Under the pieces are notes generated by a model. That model was not told the origin of the DNA. It worked only from the letters and a program-made list of their open reading frames with translations, and did no database searches. From Brachycybe producta (Eukaryota; Arthropoda; Diplopoda; Playtdesmida; Andrognathidae), in contig JAUPFP010000001.1 in NCBI GenBank assembly GCA_036925085.1, positions 16,772,842 through 16,836,841 of the forward strand: 64,000 nucleotides of DNA, given 5' to 3'. Of this stretch, positions 27,516-37,751 are shown piece by piece (the first letter of the stretch is position 1; each line of letters opens with the position of its first letter). The translations under genes were made by a program, and so were the position numbers.

Positions 27516-29176
27516 ACTGGTGCAACACCAGCGGTTGGCTGGAGGCTCTGACCTTCGTCAGGCACCACTCTAGCAACTTGCCCTTTGGCCGCAGCCTTCG
27601 GACAATCCTTCCTCAGGTGACCCATCTGGTTACACCCGAAACAAGAACCTAGTCGCCGGAGTGCATCTCCTGTACGGTCCGTACCACGAGGCGTTGCCGC
27701 CGGCTGACCTCCACCAGAGCCTGCCGTCTTCTTCTTCTTGCCTCCGGTCTTGGCTCCTGCGTTGTCCGACTTGGACGGTGCAGCAGCCTTCGCACCCGTT
27801 TGGCTCGAAGATGAAGCTTTGGCAGAGCTCCCAGAACTAGCCGTGGTTCCGGAGGACGGAGCGTTAGCCCGGTCCTGAGGAACCCCTCTTGTACGGGTAG
27901 GTAATTTACCTACTAGAAGCAAATCGGCTTCGACCAGCCGTGCCTTTCGGGCATATGCCTCCACCGTACCGGCCTTGCAACCGATCAACTGATCATTGAT
28001 GGCCGTCTGGAGTTTCCGTTTGAAGCGAATGAGCCGACAGCTCTCGTCTTCGCCCGGAGACACTCGGTCGGACAGTTCCAAGAACCGCCAGTAGAATGCC
28101 TGTACAGACTCGGTAGCCCCCTGTTTCATTGACTCGAATTCGCCGAAACAGAGGCGAGCCTGATTGCTTGTGCTGAAGCGGCTACGCATAGCGTCCTTCA
28201 GCTCCGTCCAGGTCAGGTCCGGAAGATTTTCCACCAACGTGGCGTAATATTCTTCCGCCGGACCGTCCAGCAGAAACGTAAAGAAACAGCATCGGGACTC
28301 GTCCGTCCAGCGCTGAGCTCGGGCTTTCGCTTCGAACTTGCGGAGAAAAGGCGTCAAGTCCTCTCTGCCGTCGTAACGAGCAAAAGAGTGGACCGGGTTA
28401 AAGAACCCGAACGCCTGAACCTCCGCTGGAACCGCTGGAGCGGGCGTCCAAGCAGCGGCGCTAACCCTGTGAGGCGGCCTGCTCCGGTTCCCCGAAACGT
28501 CAGACACGGACTCAGCTTCCGAGGGGATCATCATCTGAACCCTCGGCTGCTGTCCGGGTACAGCAGGAGCTCCCAGGCCAAGTCCCCGAGGAGACGGCCT
28601 GGGTGCTACCCGCGGAGGTACCAACCGGGGAAGAACCGGTGGTTCCTCTCCCCGTGCGCCCTCACGCACGGGTGACAGTGAGAACCGAGGTGCCACCCTC
28701 GGCTCAACCGACGACCGGGACAGTCGTCCTTCCAACCGAAGGACATCTATACCGTAAGCAATCTCAACGAGTTGCTGCTCGGATAGCCCGGCCAAAAAGG
28801 CCCGGCCCTCACGTGCAGTCTCGTCCGGGATTTCCACCATGTCCCTACGGGGCTGATCGCCACGTCCAACCGGACGGGCGATGGTGGAAACTTAGACAAG
28901 CGGCCGTGGCTGCTCGTCCTCCCCGGTGAGATCACCGTCGGACCCACTGTCTTCCAACGGGTATTCTCCCGGAAGAATGTCACGGCGGCGTTTCCGCACC
29001 GTGACCCAGTCCTCCGGGAGATCCCCGCCTACGCTACCGCTGGGCCCCTCCGTTTCCAGAGGGTCCCCGCCTTCCGCCCACCGAAGGGGACGGTCGACTA
29101 CGCGGCCGCGTAACTCCAACCCCGCATCTGCTCCAAGTTCCCGACCTCCCGTCGGTACTTTTGGGGCTGACTCCAT
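27401..29176 (-). CDS. Element A Gag
   Basis: 592 codon positions from ATG 29176 (start shared with B and M: MEPTLK-like, then ADAGLEL) to the stop at 27401. N-terminal acidic region, a central capsid-like region (FFNPVHSFARYDGRED, WTDESRCCFFTFLLDGPAEEYY, QAFYWRFLELSDRVSP), a Ser/Lys-rich linker, and a CCHC zinc knuckle CFGCNQMGHLRKDC near residue 400 of the downstream frame (27600-27645), which binds the element RNA. A TAA at 28892-28894 replaces the Gln codon of B, so translation from the true start stops after about 94 codons; a downstream ATG at 28840 follows. Confidence 0.85.
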
Positions 29177-29787
29177 TTTTCACCATAAACGAACGGTAAA
29201 ATCTGGACAAAGCCACCAGATCTCGGGTTTCCACCGTCGAAAACGGTAATCTCACGGACAAAAGTCCGTCAAATACCATGACGAACGGATGGAACCGTGC
29301 GAAACCTCGGTATCACGGACAAAAGTCCGTGTCCCACGGTGAAGTACGGTCAGAGTTTGACTTCACCGGTTTCGACCGCGGTATAACGGACAAAAGTCTG
29401 TCTCTCACGGTGTACTTCACGGTAAAAGACCTTTTACCACTTTCTAACGCGGATCAACGGACAAAAGTCCGTACACCACGGTGTACTTGCGGTAAAATAC
29501 CGTACACCACCGAAAACCACGGTACCACGGACCGTAGTCCGTGCCCCACGGTAATTCGACGGTACCAATACGGTAACCGACGGTAAATTTACCGTTAACC
29601 ACGGTACAACGGACCAGAGTCCGTCCCCCACGGTAAACAACGGTAAATTAACGGTGAAACGGTGGTTCCCGCCGCTGTCCCACGGACCAAAGTCCACGCC
29701 CAGTGACGTACTCTCACCGCACGGTGATTCGACCGACTTAACGGTCGAACTCACGGTAAATCACCGTGCGAGAGGCGGGGAACAGGT
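29177..29787 (-). other. Element A leader with hairpin array
   Basis: Seven short inverted repeats of the type ACGGAC-TTTT-GTCCGT (sense strand) start, in plus coordinates, at 29253, 29314, 29385, 29456, 29526, 29608 and 29681: about 71 bp apart, the gag-proximal pair 61 bp apart. A larger two-part hairpin lies at 29719-29769 next to the PBS: outer GCACGGTGATT/AATCACCGTGC, inner TTCGACCG/CGGTCGAA. Confidence 0.8.
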
Positions 29788-29806
29788 ACCCGGCGCCTCC
29801 ACCAAT
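29788..29806 (-). promoter_or_regulatory. PBS of element A
   Basis: Sense TTGGTGGAGGCGCCGGGTA starting right at the LTR end. It implies a primer tRNA ending ...CGCCTCC-A-CCA; I cannot say which tRNA this is. Confidence 0.7.
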
Positions 29807-30569
29807 TGTAACGTCCCGCCGGACCGTCACAATACCCCAGTAAGTTCGCCCCAAAAACGGCGTAAAACTTACCGCTCAACCGGCTCCTCACGGGGACGGG
29901 ACCGTACCCGTAGCCGTCTCCCGCACGGTGCTCCTTGAGTTGTGTCGGCTCCAGGAGCCACGCCCGACGGACACGACAAAAGACCACGCCGCCACGCCGA
30001 GAATATCGCGGTAGAACACCGGTTCTACCACGAGCCGACACGAGGACCGGCCGAAACAAGTCGGAAAGACGGTGGTGTTGATCCCCAAACCGGACAACCC
30101 ACCCTCCGCGGTACTCCCCAAGAAATGACACGGACACACAAAGTAAAAGATGAAATGTGTTTAATTCACACTTACGATGTATGATGATAAGGCAGTAACA
30201 ATATTTACACAACTTGGCTGGATACCTTATCCAGCCAAGCCCCCATAAATATACAAAAAGGCAAAGTAGCCAACAGGCCAAAGGCACAAAAGATGAATCC
30301 AGATGCTGGACAGTGGAGGTCTCCTTGACCTCCACCCACAGGTCTAGTCTCAGGTGAAGCCTACAACCAACTGCCCAGATCCTGTGGTTGACTAGGCCAC
30401 AGGAAACCTCCAGGCAACTCCACCTGGAGGGGACAGAGGTCACTTCTGACCTCTCACCCATAGACTTCATGGTGAGAGGTCTGCTGGCACCAAAATGGCG
30501 TCCGACCCAACAGCCTACTGTAGCTGTCAGGCAGACCACCATAGGGAAATTCGTCTGCTCCATCAAAAT
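29807..30569 (-). repeat. Element A 5' LTR (outer end truncated)
   Basis: Nearly identical to the 3' LTR over the stretches compared, but the last 24 or so bases (ATTTTAATTTTGATGG side to GGCAACC terminus) are replaced by element B RT sequence at 30570. Confidence 0.9.
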
Positions 30570-32440
30570 AAATAAATGCCGTTTTCTCAATGTCTGCCTC
30601 AGCCATCCGAACCTGCCAGTAACCACTAGCCAGGTCCAAGGTAGCGAAGAACTTCGCACCGGCCAATGAATCGAGCGCATCATCGATGCGAGGCAACGGA
30701 TACTGATCTAGCTTAGTCTGGGCATTCAGTCTCCGGTAGTCCACACAAAAACGAAAGTCACCATCCTTCTTGCGAACAAGCAAAATAGGGCTCGTGTAGG
30801 GACTACGCGAAGGTTGGATAACACCGGCATCCAACATCTTCGCCACCTCTTCTTTCTCGATCGCACGGGCCGCTGGAGCGGTTCAACGCAATCCTTCTCG
30901 CACTGTAGGTTGCCCACCAGTATCGATCGTATGATCGACCAGAGAGGTTTCACCCAACTCTGTAAAGTCGAACGCGAAATGATCCCGGCTTTCCAGCAGG
31001 AACTCCCGAAGTCGTCTCGCCTCTTCAGGCTTCAGATTGGGTCCAATCTTAAGACACTCTTCGAGAGTGGGAGCCGTTGTCACATTGAGCACCTGGCATC
31101 CGCCTCCGGACGCCCCTCTCAACTTAGACGAGGCCTCACTTGGTCAAACCGTCGCCCGAGTGGGGTTTCCCCCTCTCAACTCAGATGGCTCTTCCAGCCC
31201 TACCACAAGGGCAGCCTCCACAGCTTGAGCCGTGGCTACACCCTCTCCTGTTTCCAGGGCAATGCATGCGTTTCCCACATTCTCGAGCCAGATATCGTAC
31301 GTGCCAAGCCGATTAGCGGCAGCAATACCTGCCACTGCCAACACACCACGTCCACCCAAGGCTTTCTGGTGCGGCTCCACGAGAAGCAGCTGGCCAGTTC
31401 CGGCATACTCTACCAACGCCACAGATACGACATGTCGTACGTAGGCTGGCAGCCAGACATTCTCCCTGTCGCAGAGAACAAACTTCTCCACACACGATAG
31501 AGGTTCTGGTCTCGGGCAGCTCTGGTGAAACAAAGTTCACTCACCCGTCTGGTTTCGGCGGTGGAATTGCTTCCACCTTCTCAGGTTTCCCAAGCACTCG
31601 ATTGGCGAATGCAGCTTGGAGGACGTCTGGATGTTCAGTCCAGACATCCTCCCAGAAGTAGACCTTCCGGTGCACGATATCTACCATCAAGCTGAAGCGG
31701 GAGGCGTGATCAACGCCCAACAACACTTTGCCCTCTCTTTTCACCAAAAGGAGGGGCACCTTGATGGTTTTCTTGTGGATGGTCAATTCCACATTTGCGA
31801 CCCCTACGACCTCGATGGAGCTCCCACCCAGTCCCAGAAGGAATGAATGAACCGCCAGTTCCTCTATAGGCAACTCCATCACTCATGCCACCTCAATGCT
31901 TAAGACCGACACATTGCCCCCGGGTCCACGATCATCTCCAAGAGATGATCGCCTATCGGCACCCACACCCATGATGAACCTATGTCAGGCTCGGCTCTGA
32001 AGCTCAGGAATGGCAACTTGTGGGTTCCCCCATCGACCTTCTGCAACCCGTCCACCTTACCAGACATACAGAAGACTGGGACACTGTCGCAGAAACCAGA
32101 GACTTCCCAGGCACAGCAGGAGGTATGGGCACACCAACTCCTCTTGCCTGCTCGATGACAGCGTGATCCAGCACCTCAAAACTAGGCATGTAGGGTGAGG
32201 GAGCAAACCAGCAATCCAGCTCACTGCACACGGCCTCCAATGTGGAGCATGGTGTTGGAAATACCCACTGGGTAACTTCCGGGTCCGCAGACCTCGCCAG
32301 AGGCACCCCTGCCTTCCGCAGGACATCTACATAATTGGAGACCGCCTGGAGGTACGTCCCTCATTCAGAACTCTGACCATGACAGGCACCAGAGTTTTGA
32401 AGCATAACCGGTCGCTCACCCCTCAGTTCGGTGGCGACAG
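30570..32440 (-). pseudogene. Element B Pol: protease and N-terminal RT (right of A)
   Basis: Minus strand: GGVPLARSADPEVTQWVF spacer (32250-32310), protease region where the active site reads VDPGA instead of DTGA (about 31905-31925), linker with YAGTGQLLLVEPHQKALGG, APTLEECLKIGPNLKPEE, then RT as far as FATLDLASGYWQVRMAEADIEK, cut at 30570. Stops and shifts occur near 30900, 31130, 31540 and 31890. The Thr-to-Pro change alone would inactivate the protease. Confidence 0.8.
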
Positions 32441-32453
32441 ATGGTGGTTTAAC
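32408..32453 (-). promoter_or_regulatory. -1 frameshift site (B)
   Basis: GTTAAAC at 32447-32453, then a stem built from GTCGC-CACC and GGTG-A-GCGAC with the gag stop in the loop, as in A. Confidence 0.65.
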
Positions 32454-34101
32454 GAAGATTTCTCTTCGTCATCCACGACTCGGTAGTAGAACTGGCCCTC
32501 ATGAATGGTGGCCAGGTACTTACGACACTCCAGCCACACTGGCGCTAGGCCAGACATTGGCTGGAGCTTCTGGCTTTCACCAGGCATCACCCTGGCAACC
32601 TGCCCCTTTGCCGAAACATTCGGGCAGTCCTTTTTCAGGTGACCCATCTGGTTACAACCGTAACAAGGACCTAGTCACCGGAGTGAATCTCCTGTACGGT
32701 CTGCACTTCGAGGCGTTACCGCCGGCTGGCCTCCACCAGAGCCTGCCTTCTTCTTCTTGCCTCCGGTTTTGGCCCCTGCTTCGTCCGACTTGGACGGTGC
32801 AGCAGCCTTCGCACCCGTTTGGCTTGAAGATGAAGCCCTGGCAGAGCTCCCAGAGCTAGCCATGGTTCCAGAGGACTGAGCGCTAGCCCTGTCCTGAGAA
32901 GCCCCTCTAGTACGGGCAGGTAATCTACCCTTCAGAAGCAAATCGGCTTCCACCAGCCGTGCCTTTCTGGCATATGTTTCAACCGTATCGGCCTCACAAC
33001 CGATCAATTGATCAGTGATGGCCGTCAGGAGTTTCCATTTGAAGCGAATGAGCCGACAGCTCTCGTCTTCGCCCAGAGACACTCGATCGGACTCAGTAGC
33101 CCAATGTTTCATCGTCTCAAATTCGGCAAAACAGAGGAGAGCCTGGTTACTTGTGCTGAAGCTGCTACGTATAGCGTCCTTCAGCTCAGTCCAGGTGAGG
33201 TCTGGAAGAGTTTCCACCAAAGTGGTGTAATATTCTTCCGCCGGACCGTCCAGCAGAAACGTGAAAAAACTGCATCGGGACTCGTCCGTCCAGCGCTGAG
33301 CTTGGGCTTTCGCCATCGTAACGAGCAAACGAGTGGACCAGGTTAAAGAACCCAAACACCTGAACCTCCACCGAAACTGCTGGAGTGGGCGTCCAAGCAG
33401 CGGCGCTAACCCTGCGAGGTTGCCTGCTCCGGTTCCCCGAAACGTCAGAATCGGATTCAGCCTCCGAGGGCACCGCCATGTGAACCCTCGGTTGCTGTCC
33501 GGGTGCTGGATGAATTCTCCGGCCTGGGTGCTTTCGCGGAGGTACCAACCTGGCCTGCACCAGCGGTTCCTCTCTCTGCGTGCCGTCATGCACGGGTGAC
33601 AGTGAAAACCGAGGATCTACCCTCGGTTCAATCACCGACCGGGACAACCGTCCTTCCAACCAAAAGACATCTATCCTGTAGGCGATCTCCATGAGTTCCT
33701 GCTCAGAAAGCTTGGCCAAGAATTCCAGCCCCTCCCATGCAGTCTCGTGCAGGATTTCCACCATGTCCCGAAGGAGTTGACCGCCCCGTCCAACCGGACA
33801 AGCGGTGGTGGAAACCTGGACAACCGGCCGTGGCCGATCGCCATTCCCGGTGAGATCACCGTCGGATCCACTGTCATCTAATGGATATTCCCCGGGGAGA
33901 ATGTCACTGCGACGTTTCCGCACCGTGACCCATTCCTCCCGGAAATCACCGTCTGCGCAGCCGCCTCGTTCGCCTCTTTCCAGGGGAACTCCACCTTCCG
34001 CTCCCCCAAGGGGAAGGTCAATCTATGCGGCTGCGTAACTCCAAACCCGCTCCTGTACCAATTTCCTGACTTTCTGTCGGTACTCTCAGGGTTGGCTCCA
34101 T
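32423..34101 (-). pseudogene. Element B Gag
   Basis: ATG at 34101 (start like M and A) and stop at 32423. Capsid-like segments (WTDESRCSFFTFLLDGPAEEYY, LPDLTWTELKDAI) and a CCHC knuckle CYGCNQMGHLKKDC (about 32630-32672) are readable in several frames. Deletions remove part of the capsid near 33090 and 33320; a TAG follows the start within about 35 codons. Confidence 0.75.
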
Positions 34102-34781
34102 TTTTCACCGTAAATAAATGGTAAAATCCGGAACAAAACCACCAGATAGCAGATTTCCACCGTCGAAAACGGCTACTTCACGGACAAAAGTCCGTAAAAT
34201 ATCATAACGAACGGATGGAACCGTGTGAAACCGCGTTCTCATGGACAAAAGTCTGAGTCCCACGGTAACGTATGGTCTGAGTATGAGTTTACTGGTTTCT
34301 ACCACGGTATAACGGACAAAAGTCCGTTTCCCACATTGTACTTTTCAGGAAATGACTTTACCGCTTTCTACCACGGTTCTACGGACAAAAGTCTGCACCC
34401 AATGGTGTACTTGTGGTAGAAACACCGTACACCACCACAAACCACGGTACCACGGACCGTAGTCCGCGCCCCACGGTAAATGGATGGTAAATTTACCGTT
34501 CACCACGGTACAACGGACCAAAGTCCGCACCCCACGGTAAATAACGGTAAAAATACGGTAAAACTTTACCGTTAACTGCGATACAACGGACCGAAGTCCG
34601 CCTCATGGTAAACCAACGGTAAAGTTTGGTGCTGCAGTGATTTCCGCGGCTGTCCCATGGACCAAAGTCCGCGCCCAGCTGCGTACCCGCACTGCACGGT
34701 GATTCGACCGACTAAATGGTCGAATCCACGGTAAACAACCATGCGGGAGACGGGGTACAGGTACCCGTCGCCTCCACCAAT
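34102..34781 (-). other. Element B leader and PBS
   Basis: Carries the hairpin array in decayed form (ACGGAC-AAAA-GTCCGT at about 34179, 34312, 34382; GGACCGTAGTCC near 34455), the inner hairpin TTCGACC/GGTCGAA at 34703-34725, and the PBS TTGGTGGAGGCGACGGGTA (34763-34781). Confidence 0.75.
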
Positions 34782-35533
34782 TGTAACGTCCAGCCTGGAC
34801 CATTACAATGCACGGTGAGTAAAGGAATAAAAAACTTCCTCACTTACCGGTAACCAAGCTCTGACGACGGGGACGGGCCCGCACCCGTAGCCGCCTCTGC
34901 ACGGTGAACCTCGGGATGTGCCGCCGTGGAGCTTCCCCGACGGTGAAAAACGATGAAAAACGCCGCCTCATCGGCCGGTAATCGTGTCGACTCGATTACT
35001 GGCCGATACAAGACGGAAGTGGATGGAAGTGTTTTCCCCAGACCGGAAACCCACCCTCCCGTGGTAAACCCCAAAGAAAAAACACGACACAAGTGTAGAT
35101 GAATAAAACGATGTATTTTAATATACACTTACGACGAAAGATGAATATGTACATAAGGCTGGTCCGCTTGACCAGCCTAACAGCACTCTATATAAAGCAA
35201 AGGCCAAATGGCCAAGGCAGAAAACGAAGCATAAGACCAAACGCCGGACAGTGGATTTCTACCTGACCTCCACCCACAGGTCTAGTCGCCTTAGCTGTCA
35301 CCAACCGACTGCCCAGATCCTGTGGCTGACCAGGCCACAGGAAACCTCCAGGCAACTCCACCTGGAGGGGACAGAGGTCAAATCTGACCTTTCACCCATT
35401 AACTTAATGGTGAGAGGTCGGCTGGCACCAAATTGGCGTCCGTCCCATCAGCCTACTGTAGCTGTCAGGCAGACCATCATAGGGAATTCGTCTGCTCATC
35501 AAAAATTTAAAATGAGCAGGCCAGGTTGCCACA
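34782..35533 (-). repeat. Element B 5' LTR (752 bp)
   Basis: TGTAACGTCC at the PBS side and GGTTGCCACA at the outer end, both intact. Followed by ATAA, the target duplication, and element C sequence. Confidence 0.85.
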
Positions 35534-36051
35534 ATAATAATTCACGTACATTTCATAACGGGAGTAACTTTTAAAGGGCTCGTTCATTTGCTCTTTGGTT
35601 AAATAGGGGTTTCAATTCACAATGGTATAATCAAGTGGGACCATCTATTAGAAGTCACAGTAATCAAAATGGTTTTAATCATTCTGATGAATTGGGTCAC
35701 TTTAATTATTCGAGAAACTAAATGTGGGAGTCATTAAAGAATGTACTGTCTCTCAAAATTATAATCCTTCTATATTAAATTAGTTTATTACAAGGGGAAT
35801 CTTCATTCCTGTAGTTCTTTCAAGTAATGTTATTGTTAAAGCTTTGATTGACTCAGGTAGTGATATTTCTATCATTAATTCAAAGTTTTCAATAATGTTG
35901 ACAGGAGTTACAAATTCCTGCTTGCTACCTAAATTTTTGGATTTCAGCAACTTTCAAATTAGGGGTAATGGTACTCTTCAAGCTAAATTAGCTGAATTAC
36001 CTTTTTCTTCGAATTTCTTTATAGTAGATTCAGGCTCTATAGATTTACTTT
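35534..36051 (+). pseudogene. Element C continued: end of Gag and protease
   Basis: The first codons continue C Gag (Asn/Arg/Ser-rich) to a stop at 35572. An aspartic protease follows: ALIDSGSDISIINSKF at about 35843-35890 and further on NFFIVDSGSIDLLL. DSGSD is a legitimate retropepsin active site. Frames are broken between the two parts. E's LTR cuts it at 36052, and C is not seen again in the window. Confidence 0.7.
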
Positions 36052-36828
36052 TGTGACGACCCAGTTCTGCTCCTTCTGGAGCAGAACTAAATTTCCATGT
36101 CGTCTGCTAGGCACTTGTAAATTGGGTGCCAGGCAGACGACAAAATGGCCAGTAAGGGTTCCTGTCCTTTCCCCTAGGTGGAGCAGCCTGGGGGTGATAT
36201 ATATGGCGGCGGCCATTATATCTGGGCAGTGGAAAGTTCATCCTTATGCTGTGTGCATGTGTGTGTTGCTCTTCAATTATCAGGTGGCCAAGATGGCCAC
36301 CATTCATCTCTTTGTCTACTTTGTGTGTGGAGGTTAATAATTATTTATTTATATAAATTATTTTAATATAAATTATTTATTTATTTATTTATTTTAATAA
36401 ATTATTTATTTATAATTTATATTGAATAAATTATATCTTTATTTTCACTCTCAACCACTGGTGTCCGTGTCCTTATTCTATTTAATAACAGGGGAAGTTA
36501 CTGCGGGGAGGGTGGGGGTTCCGGGGTGGGGTAACACCATCACCATCACCGTCCTGTTTGTCATGTTTTCCGGCATGTCAGCCGGTTCTTTGCGTGCGGT
36601 TCCACGGTAGGATTTATCGGGAATCTACCGTGGACTCTTCGTCTTGTCCGGCGGTCTTTCGTCCGTCAATGTGCGGCGAGGGAGACGACCTCTAACCGGC
36701 GCTACCGTGGCATGGACGGGTGCAAGAGGAGGGCTGGCCAGCGCTTCGACCCGTCCCAAGGAGGTCAAGCGACGGTAAGTTAAGCAAAATTTACCGTGGG
36801 TATTGTAACGGCCGGTCGGGTTGTTACA
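36052..36828 (+). repeat. Element E 5' LTR (E-type, 777 bp)
   Basis: TGTGACGACCC ... GGGTTGTTACA. It differs from the A-type LTR in U3 but shares the GTCTGCTAGGC / CCAGGCAGAC words. A long AT-rich tract of TTATTTATTTA units at 36338-36430 separates U3 from the GC-rich U5. Confidence 0.85.
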
Positions 36829-36830
36829 AT

Positions 36831-36848
36831 TGGTGGAGGCGCCGGGTA
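36831..36848 (+). promoter_or_regulatory. PBS of element E
   Basis: TGGTGGAGGCGCCGGGTA, same as in A although the LTR type differs. Confidence 0.7.
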
Positions 36849-36910
36849 GCGCTACTACCAGCCTCTCTTGGGCGTTCGGTAAGACCGGAGTCGTGTGGGT
36901 GCCGGTAGGG

Positions 36911-37654
36911 CGTGGACATTTGTCCACGGAACTATGGCCGATCGCGGCTTAGGGCGTAGTAGTCCGGTGAAGGACCGTGGGACACGGACGGTTGTCCGTG
37001 ATACCGCGGTGGTCACCGGTGAAAGCCCTAGGTTATTGGTAAGTAGGACGGTCGGCACGGTGGTTGACCGTGCAGGACCGTCCGAACGTGGGATAACGGT
37101 CATTTTCACCGTCAGTATACCGGTAGCACGGTGATCTACCGTGCAGGACCGGTAGAACCTGGTGAAAAGGGAACTTAACCGTAGCTTGTCCGGGGGACAG
37201 GAAGTACACCGTAGGGCACCGACATTTGTCTGTGAAACTACGGCAGAAACCCGTCTACGGCCAGGTTTACCGGTGATATACCGTGGGACTTGGACTTTTG
37301 TCCATGATACCGTGATAAAACCGGGTTACGGTCAAGTTTTACCGTAAGTAGACGGTGGATTACGGACTTTTGCCCGTGAATCACCGTTCGAACACAGTAA
37401 GAAGACTGTTTCACCATTTCTGGACGGTAGATTACGGACCGTTGTCCGAGTATCTCCGTTCTAGGACGGTGAAAGAGCTTTTTACCGCAAATAGACGGTG
37501 AATAACGGACGATTGTCCGTATATCACCGGTCGAAAACTGTAAGAAGGAACTTCACCGTAAATCTGACCGTGGGACATGGACTCTTGTCCGTGAAACTGC
37601 GGAAGTTTACGGTTCTACCGGTAATTGTCGGTGTTTTGCGGACTTTTGTCCGTA
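36911..37654 (+). repeat. Leader hairpin array of E, about 72-bp period, 11 units
   Basis: Hairpins of the form (C/T)ACGGAC-NNTT-GTCCGTG start at 36911, 36983, 37056, 37127, 37217, 37289, 37361, 37433, 37504, 37576 and 37637. Spacing is 71-73 bp, except one of 90 and a last one of 61. Two units (37056, 37127) keep the inverted symmetry with different bases (CACGGT...ACCGTG). Confidence 0.85.
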
Positions 37655-37751
37655 AATTCACCGTATTTTACGGTAGAGTTCCTTCTGACAAGTGGTGGCC
37701 AGTTTTGCCCGTGTTCGCACGGACGAAATCGGCCAAGACCCTGTTTTCCCG

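Larger units (their letters stand above)
18041..30569 (-). mobile_element. Element A, near-complete Ty3/Gypsy with third ORF
   Basis: The most complete copy, about 12.5 kb. Minus-strand order: 5' LTR 29807-30569, PBS 29788-29806, leader, gag 27401-29176, frameshift site 27386-27431, pol 22238-27515, repeat block, splice acceptor, ORF3 18910-21846, polypurine tract, 3' LTR 18041-18832. The LTRs are nearly identical over the stretches compared, so insertion was recent. Lesions seen: stop codons in gag (28892) and before integrase (24465), a 48-bp loss plus 4-bp gain at the integrase end, ORF3 start ATG to ACG, one base lost in ORF3, and about 24 bp gone from the outer end of the 5' LTR. Confidence 0.85.
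16127..35533 (-). mobile_element. Element B, Ty3/Gypsy, with element A nested inside
   Basis: Two LTRs of the same subfamily (shared TGCACGGTGAGTAAAGGAAT near the PBS side) face the same way at 16127-16820 and 34782-35533, with leader, gag, protease and part of RT on the right of A and the rest of RT, RNase H and ORF3 pieces on its left. A 4-bp ATAA flanks both ends (16123-16126, 35534-35537), and element C's Gag continues across. B is decayed: internal deletions near 16820 and 17284, a lost protease active site, and a deletion at the A junction. Confidence 0.8.

Noticed and set aside
36911-37654. Regularly spaced repeats as a CRISPR array
   Set aside because: The units are degenerate along the whole 72 bp, there are no unique spacers, and the context is a retrotransposon leader in animal DNA.
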